From an uncultured Burkholderiaceae bacterium (GTDB lineage: Bacteria > Pseudomonadota > Gammaproteobacteria > Burkholderiales > Burkholderiaceae_B), in NCBI GenBank assembly GCA_934525625.1, contig CAKSZL010000003.1, positions 186,001 to 250,000 on the forward strand: a stretch of DNA of 64,000 bases, read 5' to 3'. Shown piece by piece: positions 26,950 to 37,045 of the stretch. Numbering within the stretch: the first letter of the stretch is position 1; each line of letters starts with the position of its first letter. The translations under genes and the position numbers were made by a program. The notes below the pieces were generated by a model. It was not told the DNA's origin. It worked only from the letters and a program-made list of their open reading frames with translations, and made no database searches.

Positions 26950-27885
26950 CTACCGCAAAGACTTCAGCATGGCTTCCCGAAAAGAAAGCGGAGGATGCCA
27001 GCCCAGCAGGCGCCTGGCCTTGCCGATGTCCACCGCCAAATCGCCGCAGATTTTGTCGATGACGTCTTTCTTGCCGGCCACGCCGGCCACGGCCCTGAGC
27101 ATAGCCAACGGCACGGGCACAAGCCTGCTTTTCTTGCCCAGGCCTTCAGCCATGGTTCTCAATAGTTCGGTAGTCGACACGGTTTCGGCGTCTGCGGCCA
27201 GGAATATCTGGTTTGCGGCGCCCGGATGGCTCAGGCAAACGTGTATCAAGCTTGCCAGATTGTCTATGCCCACCAGCGTGCGCCGATTATTGATCATGCC
27301 GAAAGGCAGCGGCACGCCCTTGCTGACGGCGCGCACCAGTTGGGCGAAATTCCCCGGCGCATCCGGCCCATAGATCAGCGGCGGCCGGATGATTACGATT
27401 TCCATGGGCGAGGTTTCGGCCAGCTTCAATAGCGCCAGCTCGGCCTCGTACTTCGAGATCGCGTAGGCGCCGCTGGGATTGGGCGTGGCTTGCTCTGTGT
27501 AGGCGATATCGCTGCCGTTGCCGTTCACCCCGATGGAGCTGATGAAGACGAAACGCTTCACCCCCGCCCGCGCCGCCCGCCGGGCCAGATTCAATGCCGC
27601 ATCGACGTTCACGCGCCGGAACCCGGGCAAGTCATTTTCGCCGGCCGCCACGTGAGCCTTGCCGGCGGCATGGACGACGACGTCGATGTTTCGCAGCTCG
27701 GTTTCCCAGGCGTACTCCTCGAACGCCTGCTCTACCAGCAAAGGGTGAGCGCTTGGCCCGAAAGCCTGGTTCAACTGGGCTTTCGACCTGTATACGGGAA
27801 ACAGCCGGATGTCCTGCCGCTTGGGCAAATAGCCCACCAGGAACTTTCCGAGGAAGCCGTTGGCGCCCGTCAAAAGCACGTTCAT
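26950..27885 (-). CDS. NAD-dependent epimerase/dehydratase (WbpK/WbpV-like)
   Basis: Extended SDR enzyme: NAD site TGANGFLGKFLVG at the N-terminus, VVHAAGKAHVA, FISSIGVNG and the YAISKYEAE catalytic pair (Tyr and Lys). About 311 residues. Such enzymes reduce or epimerise the 4-keto product of WbpM; the neighbouring glycosyltransferase and wbpM support a role in the first sugar (for example UDP-FucNAc or QuiNAc formation). The second of two close ATGs is chosen because GAAGGA then has normal spacing. Exact product cannot be read from the sequence. Confidence 0.85.
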   Translation of the reverse strand: MNVLLTGANGFLGKFLVGYLPKRQDIRLFPVYRSKAQLNQAFGPSAHPLLVEQAFEEYAWETELRNIDVVVHAAGKAHVAAGENDLPGFRRVNVDAALNLARRAARAGVKRFVFISSIGVNGNGSDIAYTEQATPNPSGAYAISKYEAELALLKLAETSPMEIVIIRPPLIYGPDAPGNFAQLVRAVSKGVPLPFGMINNRRTLVGIDNLASLIHVCLSHPGAANQIFLAADAETVSTTELLRTMAEGLGKKSRLVPVPLAMLRAVAGVAGKKDVIDKICGDLAVDIGKARRLLGWHPPLSFREAMLKSLR

Positions 27886-27924
27886 TTCCATCCTTCGGGC
27901 CGCATTGTCGGCATCGACTGCGGC

Positions 27925-29142
27925 TTAAAGAAACTTCTTCACAAAATCGTCTTTTATTTTTTGGTATGTCCGGTTTTCAAGCAACCAGCGCCGCCCTCTT
28001 TTGCCTATCTCGATTCTTTCCTCTTTGGGCAAGGCATACAAGGCTTCGATTTTTTCCACCAAGGCGTTCAGGTCGCCGGCGGGAACGAAGAAACCGGAAT
28101 CGGCCTCGTTGAGCATGGAAGGATAACCGCTGTAGGACGCAATAACCGGCTTGCCCGCCAGCATGTAGTCGATCATCTTGTTCAACGATTGGCCGTACTT
28201 CCAGATTTCCGACGGAAAGGTCGAGAGATACAACACGTCGGCCCGGCTCAACACGGATTGAACCTGGTATTTTTCCACCCGCTCGGCGAAAGTCAGGTTC
28301 TTCAGCGAACCGTAGCGCGCCATATAGCTGGACTTCAGGCCGCCGTCGCCCAGCAGGACGAAATGGATGTTGTCGTTGCCGGACATCTTCTGGGCACATT
28401 CGAAGAAGATGTCCAGCGCATTGGTGATGCCCACCGTGCCGGCATAGACGACGAAGAATTTTCCTTCGGGAAAGTATTTGTCGAAGTAGCTTTGGTCTAC
28501 CAAGTCGGTTGAAATATCGATGACCTGGTCGGGTACGCCCATGGGCAGGCAATACGCCTCTTTTTCGTAGCCCAGAATGTTCGCCACATGCTCGCCCAGG
28601 TTCGGCATCGTGCCGATGATGTAGTCCGCATGCTTGTAGCCCAGCTTTTCAACGTAGGCCAGCACCTTCACGAAAATATTGTTCTTGCTGTAGCCGCCTT
28701 CCTCGGTAAGGGTAAGCGGCCAGATGTCGCGGATCTCGAAGGCCAGCTTGCACTTGTATTTTCTGCGCAGGTAAAGGCCGTTCAGGATGGTCAGCAACGA
28801 AAGGCTGGAAACGACGATGAGGTCCGGCGCCGGCAGGTTCTTCTTGTTCATGAAGAACAGCCTGTATTCGAAATGCAGCCAGCTCAATATTCGCTTGAAC
28901 GATTTCGCCGTCTTGATCTTCAGGGTATTCAGCCAGAACACCCTGACGCCTTCCAGGTTCTGCTCCAGCACCTTGCCCTCCACCCGCGGCGTGTACATCA
29001 GGTGGTTGGAATCCGAAGTAATGACGACCGCATTGAAGCCATCCTTGGCGAGTTCCTTCCAGACGAGAAAAGGCCGGCCTCCCGGCGAGCTTTCCGTCGG
29101 CGACTCAAAATATTTGGACACGTACCAGATGGTTTTTTTCAT
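27925..29142 (-). CDS. Glycosyltransferase family 4 (WbuB-like)
   Basis: Cytoplasmic GT-B enzyme that adds a sugar to the undecaprenyl-linked intermediate. Starts MKKTIWYVSKYFESPTESSPGGRPF, the N-terminal pattern of WbuB-type transferases, and has the C-terminal donor site YGQSLNKMIDYMLAGKPVIASYSG...EADSGFFVPAGD with the Glu of the EX7E-like motif. 405 residues. The frame is open for 140 codons further upstream, but that stretch is in the end of the amidotransferase gene and is not protein-like. Codon use is AT-richer (many Lys, Asn, Ile) than in the wzx/hisH block. Confidence 0.9.
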   Translation of the reverse strand: MKKTIWYVSKYFESPTESSPGGRPFLVWKELAKDGFNAVVITSDSNHLMYTPRVEGKVLEQNLEGVRVFWLNTLKIKTAKSFKRILSWLHFEYRLFFMNKKNLPAPDLIVVSSLSLLTILNGLYLRRKYKCKLAFEIRDIWPLTLTEEGGYSKNNIFVKVLAYVEKLGYKHADYIIGTMPNLGEHVANILGYEKEAYCLPMGVPDQVIDISTDLVDQSYFDKYFPEGKFFVVYAGTVGITNALDIFFECAQKMSGNDNIHFVLLGDGGLKSSYMARYGSLKNLTFAERVEKYQVQSVLSRADVLYLSTFPSEIWKYGQSLNKMIDYMLAGKPVIASYSGYPSMLNEADSGFFVPAGDLNALVEKIEALYALPKEERIEIGKRGRRWLLENRTYQKIKDDFVKKFL

Positions 29143-29168
29143 GGGATGACTGCTGATCCATTCAATGC

Positions 29169-30986
29169 TTAATAAAGGCGCGGAATCTTGTTGACGACAT
29201 TGATGACATCCACGAAATCCAACCCCACGGCATCCAGATACCATTTGATGTTTTCGTAGCGGGGCTGGTTTTCGTCCTCCACCAGTTCCAGCGCTTTGTC
29301 GCGGCTCAGGTCGCCCTCGCGGATCTGGTTGCTTCTGAAGGTGTCGTGCTCGGTAAAGCCCGCCACCAGGTAATAGATGTAGTTGTAGAAAGCGGCCGTA
29401 CCGTCGCCTATGCGCCACGTGGTGTTGGTGTCGATGGCCGTTTCCCAGTCGTAGCCGTTGATCAGGGTGTCGTCTATCTGCTGCTCGTCCCAGCGCCAAT
29501 AATCGAAGATGTGGTAGTAGTCTTTCTTCTCGGTGAAGCTTCTGTAGTATTCGCCCGATAAAGTGTCCCACAGCGAGCTGTTGAAGTAGCCCGGGCTGGC
29601 CAGCATGGCCTTGAACCTGAGCTTCTGGTATTCAAGCTGCTTTTGCCAGCCGTGCATGTAAACCCGCTTTTCGTCGAAGTCGGGAGCGATGCCCAGGAAG
29701 CCGGCCTTGAAGTGCGTCACCTCCAGCGGGTTCACGCCCCACAGGTTCAAGCTGACGCCGGTTTGTTTTTTTACCGTTTCCACGTGCCTGAAGAAGTGTT
29801 TGTCGCCGGCGGTGAGAATGCTGATCATGCCCAGATGCGGAGACTTCAGCCAGGCCTGCAGATTCACCCGGATGTTGCGACGCTTTTTCTCTATGTCGTC
29901 GGCAATGATGATGTTCTCGACACCCAGCTCGGCGCACATTCTGCTGATGTTGCGGCGACCCAGATCCGTCACCATGCCCCAGTCGTAGGTGTAGGTAACC
30001 GGCTTCATCTTCAGCTCGTTGGCGATCAGGTGCAGGCCGTAGCAGCTGTCGCGCCCTCCGGAGAACGGAACGATGCAATCGATGCCCTCGCTGCGGCGAT
30101 AGGGCTCGACCAGCTTGAAGAGTTCTTCCTTGGGCTTGGGAACGTTTCTCAGCTTGTAGCTGTGGCAATAATTGCAGACGCCCTGCTCGTCGAACTTGAT
30201 GAACGGCATGGTCTCGGGAAGAATGCACCGGGTGCAGCGCCTGATGGCGGGCCTGGGGTATTCCAGCAGCTTGGCTTGCTGCGCATTGCTTTGCAGCCCC
30301 GGAACGATGTTGGTGACTCGCTTGGCGTAATCGGAAACCTTCAAGGCGCTGCTAGCCATGGGTATGTCGAACTCGACCGCCTCGCGGAAAATCTGGCGGA
30401 TATTGCCGTACCCCAGTTTTTCCAGCGGAAACTTCTCGGAGGAAAACGCTTTTTCGCCGCCCTTTTCGCCGCAGTAAAGGCTGCCGTTGTTCGAGAAGAT
30501 GAGCAGCTTGCCCAGCTTGGGCAAGCCTATGGCACAGGCCACCACCCCCTTGCAGGCCGACAGCACCCGCTCGGCCAGGCCGCTCAGGTCGGAATGAGCC
30601 TTGACGTATTCTTCCGTGATGGCGGCGATGACTTCGGTGTCTATCTGCAGCATTCTTTTGGCCGGAATGCTTTTCCAGATTTCCTCGTGGTTCACGATGA
30701 TGCCGTTGTGAATCACGAAGATGTCGCCGCGCACCACCGGTTGATTGTCGGTCAGGCCATTGGTGATCAGCCGGCTGTGGCCGAAGACGACGCGAGACTT
30801 CTTGTAGTCGCAGCGCTTGAGCAGCCACTTGATGTCTTTGTCCGCTCTTTTTACGTCGTAGGCCGCATCGGTCTCAAACACCAGGCCGCTGGAGTCCCTG
30901 CCCCGCTGCCTGGCGTGTTCGGCAAGCACGTTCAGGCTGGAAACATCTATCCTGTTTTCAGAAATTATTCCGAAGATTCCACACAT
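29169..30986 (-). CDS. Fusion of class II glutamine amidotransferase and WbpG-like PP-loop amidotransferase
   Basis: Two-domain enzyme of 605 residues. Residues 1-230 are an Ntn-type glutaminase: Cys2 nucleophile in MCGIFGII, RGRDSSG, HSRLITNG and VIHNGIIVNHEEI. From 251 comes a second module starting with a paired-Cys motif (C251, C254, C271, C274) and the PP-loop SGGRDS at 309-314, homologous to WbpG/PseA-type N-acetyl sugar amidotransferases. The expected chemistry is glutamine hydrolysis, ammonia channelling and ATP-dependent amidation or amidination of a sugar. It differs from wbpG of the same operon, which relies on separate HisH/HisF. Lies 20 bases after wbpI. Confidence 0.85.
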   Translation of the reverse strand: MCGIFGIISENRIDVSSLNVLAEHARQRGRDSSGLVFETDAAYDVKRADKDIKWLLKRCDYKKSRVVFGHSRLITNGLTDNQPVVRGDIFVIHNGIIVNHEEIWKSIPAKRMLQIDTEVIAAITEEYVKAHSDLSGLAERVLSACKGVVACAIGLPKLGKLLIFSNNGSLYCGEKGGEKAFSSEKFPLEKLGYGNIRQIFREAVEFDIPMASSALKVSDYAKRVTNIVPGLQSNAQQAKLLEYPRPAIRRCTRCILPETMPFIKFDEQGVCNYCHSYKLRNVPKPKEELFKLVEPYRRSEGIDCIVPFSGGRDSCYGLHLIANELKMKPVTYTYDWGMVTDLGRRNISRMCAELGVENIIIADDIEKKRRNIRVNLQAWLKSPHLGMISILTAGDKHFFRHVETVKKQTGVSLNLWGVNPLEVTHFKAGFLGIAPDFDEKRVYMHGWQKQLEYQKLRFKAMLASPGYFNSSLWDTLSGEYYRSFTEKKDYYHIFDYWRWDEQQIDDTLINGYDWETAIDTNTTWRIGDGTAAFYNYIYYLVAGFTEHDTFRSNQIREGDLSRDKALELVEDENQPRYENIKWYLDAVGLDFVDVINVVNKIPRLY

Positions 30987-31006
30987 TTTCTAGCTCGCTT
31001 GCCAAA

Positions 31007-32068
31007 TTAATTCAATGTCGCGACGATGCGGCCCGCCGCCCGGCCGCCGCCATACAACTGCCCGTCATCGCTTACCGTCCGGCCGAATCCGTTTCTGGCG
31101 GCCTGGCGGATCTTCTGTACGTCGGCGCCCACGAGTTCATTCGCGCCAACCTCCACCAGCTCGACCCATTCGGTCTGATCGCGCAGCGTGACGCAGGCCT
31201 TGCCGAAGAAGAACGCTTCCTTCTGCAGCCCGCCGCTATCCGTCATGACCAGGCTCGCATGCTGGAGCAGCCAGATCATTTCCAGATAGCCCACAGGCTC
31301 GATGATGTCGACGCGCAGCTGGAAGCCCTTTTGCTCCATGGCCTTGCGGGTACGCGGATGCAGGGGCAGCAGCACTCTGGCAACGTTCTCGTGGATGTCG
31401 TTCAGGGCTTGCACGATGTTGCCCAAGCGGACGGGATCGTCGGTGTTTTCCGCCCGGTGCAGCGTGGCCAGGATGAAATCGCCGTCCGCCGTGAACGAGG
31501 CCGGCCGGGTCGAACGCTCGGCGAAGAACAAGGCGGCATCCTGCATGACGTCGCCCACCTGCAGCATGGAAACGGGTTTCTTTTCGAAGCCTTCGGCTTT
31601 CAGGTTCTCGATGGCGGTATTCGTGGGGCAGAACAATATATCGCTAAGCTGGTCGGTCAGTATCCGGTTGACCTCCTCTGGCATCTTCATGTTGAAGCTG
31701 CGCAGGCCGGCCTCGACGTGGGCGACGGGGATGTGCAGCTTGGCGGCCGCCAGCGCACCGGCCAAGGTGGAGTTGGTGTCGCCGTACACCATGACTCGAT
31801 CCGGTTTTTCCGCAATCAGGATGCGCTCGATGTCGGCAAGCATTCTGCCCGTCATCTCGCCATGCGTACCGCTGTTGATGTTGAGCTCGAACGCGGGCCT
31901 GGGAATGCTTAGCTGCTCGAAGAAAATGTCGGACATATTGGCATCGAAATGCTGTCCCGTATGCACGACCAGCTCTTGCAGGCCGTCCGTTTCCCGTATT
32001 TTCCTGGAGACGACGCTGGCCTTGATGAACTGCGGGCGGGCGCCGACGACCGTAATGATTTTCTTCAT
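31007..32068 (-). CDS. wbpI: UDP-sugar 2-epimerase (WbpI/WlbD, WecB fold)
   Basis: Non-hydrolysing 2-epimerase. In B-band and Bordetella LPS pathways it turns UDP-2,3-diacetamido-glucuronic acid into the mannuronic form. Motifs: [57 protein letters not shown], and [26 protein letters not shown]. 353 residues, standard length. Substrate assignment as the diacetamido sugar rests on the neighbours WbpB, WbpD, WbpE and WbpG rather than on a residue. Overlaps the upstream glycosyltransferase by 4 bases (ATGA). Confidence 0.92.
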   Translation of the reverse strand: MKKIITVVGARPQFIKASVVSRKIRETDGLQELVVHTGQHFDANMSDIFFEQLSIPRPAFELNINSGTHGEMTGRMLADIERILIAEKPDRVMVYGDTNSTLAGALAAAKLHIPVAHVEAGLRSFNMKMPEEVNRILTDQLSDILFCPTNTAIENLKAEGFEKKPVSMLQVGDVMQDAALFFAERSTRPASFTADGDFILATLHRAENTDDPVRLGNIVQALNDIHENVARVLLPLHPRTRKAMEQKGFQLRVDIIEPVGYLEMIWLLQHASLVMTDSGGLQKEAFFFGKACVTLRDQTEWVELVEVGANELVGADVQKIRQAARNGFGRTVSDDGQLYGGGRAAGRIVATLN

Positions 32069-33186
32069 GCCGCACCTCGCGCTTCAAGCGTTTGGTAAAA
32101 AGAGATCAGCTTCTTTTCTTCCATATTCCAGTTGTATTTTTCCTGAACCGCCTTCTGCCCGTTCCGGCCCATCTCCTCGGCCAGGGCCGGGTGCGCCAGC
32201 AGGTGGTCCATGGCCCGCGCTATCGCCGCCGGGTCGAGCGGGTCTACACACAGGCCGCAGTGGTTGGCCTCGATGATCTGCTTCCACAGCGGAAAGTGAG
32301 AGCCTATGACGGGCACGCCGGCGCTCATGTATTCGAACATCTTGTTGGGCTGGGCATCCACGTGATTGGGCAGCGGCAGAAAGGTCACCAGCCCCGCCAC
32401 GCTGCTTGCCAGCAAGTCGCGCACTTCTTCGCGCGACAACTGTCCCATGGCGTCCACGCGCCGCCAGCCCGGCTGCGCGCGCGCCGCCTCTTGCGTCGCC
32501 CGTTCGCCGAAGATGCCCGCCAAAGCCAGCCGCGCCTCGATGTCCATCATGTCCATGGCCTGAACGATCTGGAATATCCCGCGGATTTCGGCAATGCCGC
32601 CCACGTAGCTGATGACGTTCTTCTTGCGGGACCAATCGATCTGGCCCACGGACAACTCGCCCAGCAGGGGATAGTTGTTGATGTCGACGGAACGCATCTT
32701 CATGCCCAGGAATTTATCCCGTATGAACGGCGTTGCCGCCAGCACGCCGTCGAATTTCCGGCATGCCCATTTTTCGTAGATGGCGAATACCGTGGAAAGC
32801 CCCCAACGCATGACTTTGTTCAGATACGGCTTGCCCAGCAGTTGCTTGGGCACGTCTTCGTGGGCATCGAAAATCACCGCCTTCTTCTTTTTCTTCAGCT
32901 TCAGGCCTATGGGCATGAGCTCGGGGTCATGGAAGTGATAGATGTCGGCGTCCAGTTCGAGCGCCTTGCGCAGCACGCGCGCCGGGGCGTTCTTGATGCG
33001 GTCCAGCCTGCCGGCGGATGCGCCCACGTCGTGGATGTCTATCCCGCTTTTCCGTTCGTCGCCCTGGCCGTCGGCGACGACCAGCTTCACGTCGTAACCC
33101 GCTTTCGCCAAGGAGCGGCACTCCTTGAGAAAAATGCGCGTATCGAAACGGGGATGCGCGGAAGTGAGGTGGCAAACCCTGGTCAT
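32065..33186 (-). CDS. wbpH: Glycosyltransferase family 4 (WbpH/WlbE-like)
   Basis: GT-B transferase for the diacetamido-uronic acid residue. N-terminus [33 protein letters not shown] is the pattern of the WbpH/WlbE group; the acceptor half continues with [14 protein letters not shown]. The donor half has [19 protein letters not shown] (EX7E region). 373 residues. It is sandwiched between wbpG and wbpI with 4-base ATGA overlaps on both sides, the same order as in P. aeruginosa O5, which is the main reason for the symbol. Confidence 0.88.
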   Translation of the reverse strand: MTRVCHLTSAHPRFDTRIFLKECRSLAKAGYDVKLVVADGQGDERKSGIDIHDVGASAGRLDRIKNAPARVLRKALELDADIYHFHDPELMPIGLKLKKKKKAVIFDAHEDVPKQLLGKPYLNKVMRWGLSTVFAIYEKWACRKFDGVLAATPFIRDKFLGMKMRSVDINNYPLLGELSVGQIDWSRKKNVISYVGGIAEIRGIFQIVQAMDMMDIEARLALAGIFGERATQEAARAQPGWRRVDAMGQLSREEVRDLLASSVAGLVTFLPLPNHVDAQPNKMFEYMSAGVPVIGSHFPLWKQIIEANHCGLCVDPLDPAAIARAMDHLLAHPALAEEMGRNGQKAVQEKYNWNMEEKKLISFYQTLEARGAA

Positions 33187-34331
33187 GAATACACCTTGAT
33201 GCGTCGCCCCGTTACCCGCGCCACGAACGCCTGCGCGCGCTTGAGCAAGCGGTGGCGGCTGTCCCAGTTGGGGAAATCCGTGTAGTGATGGATGGGCACG
33301 CTCATCAGCTCGTCGAACTGGCTTCTGGAAATGCGCAGCTTCTTGCAGAAGTACGCGATGTCCATTTCCAGCTCGTCCGGCGCGTACAAGGGCTCGGCCA
33401 GTTTTTCCAGCGCCTCGTCGCGCGTCATCTGCCCCGATGCGATAAGGCTGGACAAATGCGGCCGCCGCTTGTCGTAGCCGAACTTCGTAGGCAGGTAATA
33501 GTTCTGGAACAGCTTGGTGAACAAGGATTCGCCGTGCTTGCGGGCATAGGGCTTGTACCCCACGGTGCGCTCCAGTTCCTCCAGCGCTTCGGCCTTGTCG
33601 TACGGCATGTAGTTCAGGGGCCGTACCGTGCGCATCTTCTTGACGAAGGGGTACCAGAAATAATATTCAAAAAAGCTGATCGTCTTGTAGTTCTTGAGCG
33701 GCCTTTCGCCGTACTTCTTGTGTATGGCCTTCAGGTTGATGGCGTCCATGGCGCTGCCGTGCCAGGCATCGGGGAAGACGCCCTCGGTGGCGATGTTGCC
33801 GCCCGAGAAAATGTACCGGATGCCGTTGCTGGTGGCGAAGTGGTAAAGGCTGGCAAAGAAAATGTGATCTTGCGGCACGTCCTGGTTGGAAATGCCGGCG
33901 CGCAGGTAGGCCAGGTGCAGGTCGCGCATTTCCTCCCAGTCGACGACGTGGGTGTGCAGGTCGTAGTTGCAGTGCTTGACGATGGCTTCGATGTTGGCGA
34001 CCGCCAGTTCGCTGTTCCAGCCCGCATCCACGTGCACCACCAGCGGACGCAAGCCCCACTCATGGATTTTCAAGGCCAGGTAGGAGCTGTCCACGCCGCC
34101 GCTCAGGCCCAGAATGCAATCGTATTCCTGCCCTTTGCCCGCCGCCTTGATCTGCTCGACGATAGCCGCCAGGCGCGCTTTTCCTTCGTCGTTGGGAAAC
34201 CAGTTGGAACGCGTCACCTCGTCGAACTTGAGGCAATGGTTGCAGACTCCGTTTGCATCGAAGACGATGTCCGGGTCCGAGGTGTCCATGACGCATCGGG
34301 TGCAGGTTTGCGCGGAAGAAAATGTATTCAT
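33183..34331 (-). CDS. wbpG: N-acetyl sugar amidotransferase WbpG
   Basis: ATP-dependent PP-loop enzyme that converts an acetamido group to an acetamidino group with ammonia from HisH/HisF. Features: paired Cys motif (C10, C13, C30, C33) in [15 protein letters not shown]...GVCNHC, PP-loop SGGVDS at 77-82, then [19 protein letters not shown]. 382 residues, normal for the family. Directly downstream of wzy, with hisF and hisH a gene further up, which is the classical amidination set. Its N-terminal Cys motif and PP-loop match the second half of the fusion protein encoded 2.2 kb downstream. Confidence 0.92.
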   Translation of the reverse strand: MNTFSSAQTCTRCVMDTSDPDIVFDANGVCNHCLKFDEVTRSNWFPNDEGKARLAAIVEQIKAAGKGQEYDCILGLSGGVDSSYLALKIHEWGLRPLVVHVDAGWNSELAVANIEAIVKHCNYDLHTHVVDWEEMRDLHLAYLRAGISNQDVPQDHIFFASLYHFATSNGIRYIFSGGNIATEGVFPDAWHGSAMDAINLKAIHKKYGERPLKNYKTISFFEYYFWYPFVKKMRTVRPLNYMPYDKAEALEELERTVGYKPYARKHGESLFTKLFQNYYLPTKFGYDKRRPHLSSLIASGQMTRDEALEKLAEPLYAPDELEMDIAYFCKKLRISRSQFDELMSVPIHHYTDFPNWDSRHRLLKRAQAFVARVTGRRIKVYS

Positions 34332-34379
34332 ATTGATGACGATAAATTGAGCGGCGGTAAATCGGATGGCTGGGCGGCG

Positions 34380-35687
34380 TCAGTACGATGGACGCCTGCC
34401 GCCGAACCGCCCTTGTTTCGCTCTGGAGAACAGAAAGAACATGATAAGCACCCCTATCCCGGACGACACCAAGGCAATGGTGGCCGCCTGCTCGGTCAGC
34501 AGGATGGCGTACAGAAACCCGAGATACAGAAGCACCGGGCTGCCCCTGCTTCGGTAGGCTGCGTCCAGGGCAAGAAAAACGATCAAGACCAGCAATACCG
34601 TTGCGCCGTACAAGACGACTCCGCCGTCGGCCAGCGCATAGAGAAACGTATTCGTGTTGGCGTTCAGCCCCGGATCGCCGAGAAACCGCTCGCCGACGAC
34701 GAAGGTGATGGGTTCGGCCGCATGCACGCCGTCCAGTGCCGACCAGGCCGCCAACGGCGCGCCCCCGGCGGCCATGAAATCGAAATAGGCCGCCATCAGG
34801 AATGCCGGCACGCCATAGGCCCGGCGGAAAAAGTAGTCCGCCGTATACGAAAAACCGGACATCAGATATTCGAACAGAAACAGTGCGAACAAGCCCAACA
34901 GCAATGCGCAAAGCACTTTTCCGACCGTTTCCAGCTTGCCCATCCGGGCCGCCCAGCCCAGCGCCAGAGATAGCGATACGAATATGACAGGGACTTTCAA
35001 TCCAAGAATGTAATAGTAGCCAATCACGCAAACCGCGGACAGCAGCAAGGGCCACAGCTTGCGCCGCCAGCCCGCGATGAAGGCCAGCAAGGGCGCAAAC
35101 CCGTTGACGATGGCCGCATTGAGATAGGCGAAGAACGATCTGTCCGGAAACAGCTCGCGCCCTTCCAGCCTTCTGGCGTATACGTCCAAGCCGAAACCGG
35201 CCGACGGCGTCGGCGCCGACAGCGCGTTGGCCAGGCCCAGCAGGCATAGCAGGACAAGCAGGCAGATGACGTACTCCTGCCTGAAGACGGCCGGCATCCT
35301 GACGGCCGGAACGACGTAGGACGCCGCCGCCATCAGGAACACGGGTAATGCCAATATGCAAAAATCGGCCACATATTCGTGCAAGGGGACTGCGCCCCGG
35401 ATTTCGTGCAAGACCACGTACGGCAGCAGGACGAACAGCCCATAGAGCAAGCGGAAGCAATCCGAAGGCTTGGCGATTCTGACGGGCACGGCCAGGCTCA
35501 AGAGCAGCAGCGACGCGACGAACCTGCCCATGAACGACGCATCAACGGCAAATGACACGTACCCGGCATAGGCGTTGGATTCGGCTATCTGCAGTTGATA
35601 GGTAGCCAGAATGACGAACGCCAGCACGAACACCCAGAACAGACGGGTGCAGCCGTGCCGAACCGAGATGACGTAAGGCCGCGTCAT
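34380..35687 (-). CDS. wzy: O-antigen polymerase (Wzy-type), probable
   Basis: Polytopic membrane protein of 435 residues with about eleven hydrophobic segments and one large periplasmic loop (FSYTADYFFRRAYGVPAFLMAAYFDFMAAGG... around 270-320), the layout expected of Wzy, which polymerises O-units in the periplasm. Wzy proteins share almost no sequence, so the call rests on topology and on its place between hisF and wbpG in an operon that has wzx but no other polymerase candidate. ATGA overlap with hisF. Ends in a short basic tail. Confidence 0.75.
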   Translation of the reverse strand: MTRPYVISVRHGCTRLFWVFVLAFVILATYQLQIAESNAYAGYVSFAVDASFMGRFVASLLLLSLAVPVRIAKPSDCFRLLYGLFVLLPYVVLHEIRGAVPLHEYVADFCILALPVFLMAAASYVVPAVRMPAVFRQEYVICLLVLLCLLGLANALSAPTPSAGFGLDVYARRLEGRELFPDRSFFAYLNAAIVNGFAPLLAFIAGWRRKLWPLLLSAVCVIGYYYILGLKVPVIFVSLSLALGWAARMGKLETVGKVLCALLLGLFALFLFEYLMSGFSYTADYFFRRAYGVPAFLMAAYFDFMAAGGAPLAAWSALDGVHAAEPITFVVGERFLGDPGLNANTNTFLYALADGGVVLYGATVLLVLIVFLALDAAYRSRGSPVLLYLGFLYAILLTEQAATIALVSSGIGVLIMFFLFSRAKQGRFGGRRPSY

Positions 35688-36433
35688 GTGAACTCTATGT
35701 CCTTGGGATAGTTGATGAGAACCGCCCGGTGCTTGCCATGGAAGACGAACATGCTGCCGGCCGCCACCGCCGACGCCCCGCCTTCCTTGACCGCCTGGCG
35801 CAGGTGCTCGACGCTGCCCGCGCCGCCGCAGGCCACCACGGGCACGTTGACGCTTTGCGCGACCATCTGGATCAGCGGCAGATCGTACCCGGCCATCATG
35901 CCGTCGCGATCCACGCTATTGACCAGGATCTCGCCGGCTCCGGCCTGGGCGAGACTGCGCACGTGCTCCTGAAGGTCGAGCTTGGTATCCACCGTGGCCG
36001 ACTTCGTCACGATGCGGTAGCCGCCGAACAGCGTCTTCTTGACGTCCACCGCACCCACCACCGCCTGGCTGCCGTATACGTCGGCCACCGCGCGTATCAA
36101 GCCGGCCGACTCCGTGGCGGCGGTATTGATGACGACCTTCTCTATGCCTGAGCGTATCAACTGGCGCACCTGGTTGAGCGTGCGCACGCCGCCGCCGTAG
36201 GCCATGGGCATGAAAGCCTCGCCCGCCATTTCGGAGATCAGCTCGTAATTGGGCTCGCGGCCCTCGCGCGAGGCGTCGATGTCGAGCACGACGATTTCGT
36301 CGGCCTCTTTTTCGCTGAAAATGCGCATGGCATTGACCGGGTCTCCCACATAGACCGCATCCTTGAACTTCTTGGTCTTGACCAAGCCGTTTCCGCGCAA
36401 CAGCAAGCAAGGGATGACGCGTGTGCGATACAT
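35684..36433 (-). CDS. hisF: HisF-like cyclase subunit paired with WbpG
   Basis: TIM-barrel partner of HisH. In O-antigen clusters this paralogue works with WbpG in sugar amidination rather than in histidine synthesis. Conserved barrel motifs: RVIPCLLLRGNGLVKTKKF, VLDIDAS, YGGGVRTLNQV, VGAVDVKK, VNSVDRDGMMAGYDL and GGAGSVEHL. 249 residues. The second motif lacks the usual D/T-x-A form of histidine HisF at several places (VDVKKTLFGGYRIVT), in line with a changed substrate. Starts right after the hisH stop. Confidence 0.92.
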   Translation of the reverse strand: MYRTRVIPCLLLRGNGLVKTKKFKDAVYVGDPVNAMRIFSEKEADEIVVLDIDASREGREPNYELISEMAGEAFMPMAYGGGVRTLNQVRQLIRSGIEKVVINTAATESAGLIRAVADVYGSQAVVGAVDVKKTLFGGYRIVTKSATVDTKLDLQEHVRSLAQAGAGEILVNSVDRDGMMAGYDLPLIQMVAQSVNVPVVACGGAGSVEHLRQAVKEGGASAVAAGSMFVFHGKHRAVLINYPKDIEFT

Positions 36434-37045
36434 TCAAACACCTTTTGCGAAAGCGGAAAGAAGCTGCTTGCCGAAGCGATGGCTTTTTTCGGGGTGGAAT
36501 TGAACGCCGTAGATGTTCCCCCTAGCCACGCCCGCCGCGAATTCGATGCCGTAACGGGCCGTCAGCATCACGTCGGACGCATCCGCCGGCGCCAGATAAT
36601 AGCTGTGCACGAAATAGAAACGCGCATCGTCCTGCAGCGCTTGCACGATGGCGTTGCGCGGCTGGGTGGGAACGACCTGATTCCAGCCCATGTGGGGCAC
36701 GCGTATGCCCGGCGTATCGGGAAAGCGCCGCACCTGCATGTCGAGCCAGCCCAGGCCGGGCTCCTTGCCCTCTTCGCTGCTGCCGCCCAGCATCTGCGCC
36801 CCGACGCATATGCCCAGCAAAGGCACGCCCTGGCGCAGCACCCTGTCTTCCAGCACGGGAAGCAGGCCCGTGGCCCGCAGGTTGCGCATGCAGGCGTCGT
36901 AGGAACCGTTGCCGGGAAGAATGATGCGCTCGGCCCGCTCCACCACCTCCGGCTGCGCGGTGATCGTGCAGGCCGCGCCAATGCGCCGCAGCATGTTCGC
37001 CACCGCCGCGATATTGCCCACGTCATAGTCGATGATGGCGATCAT
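36434..37045 (-). CDS. hisH: HisH-like glutaminase subunit paired with WbpG
   Basis: Class I glutamine amidotransferase that releases ammonia for HisF/WbpG. The triad is visible: Cys in GICVGAQML (about residue 80), and His and Glu in GVQFHPEKSHRFG near the end. N-terminus MIAIIDYDVGNIAAV is typical. 203 residues. Overlaps the wzx stop by 4 bases (ATGA) and touches hisF, so the three are translationally linked. Confidence 0.93.
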   Translation of the reverse strand: MIAIIDYDVGNIAAVANMLRRIGAACTITAQPEVVERAERIILPGNGSYDACMRNLRATGLLPVLEDRVLRQGVPLLGICVGAQMLGGSSEEGKEPGLGWLDMQVRRFPDTPGIRVPHMGWNQVVPTQPRNAIVQALQDDARFYFVHSYYLAPADASDVMLTARYGIEFAAGVARGNIYGVQFHPEKSHRFGKQLLSAFAKGV

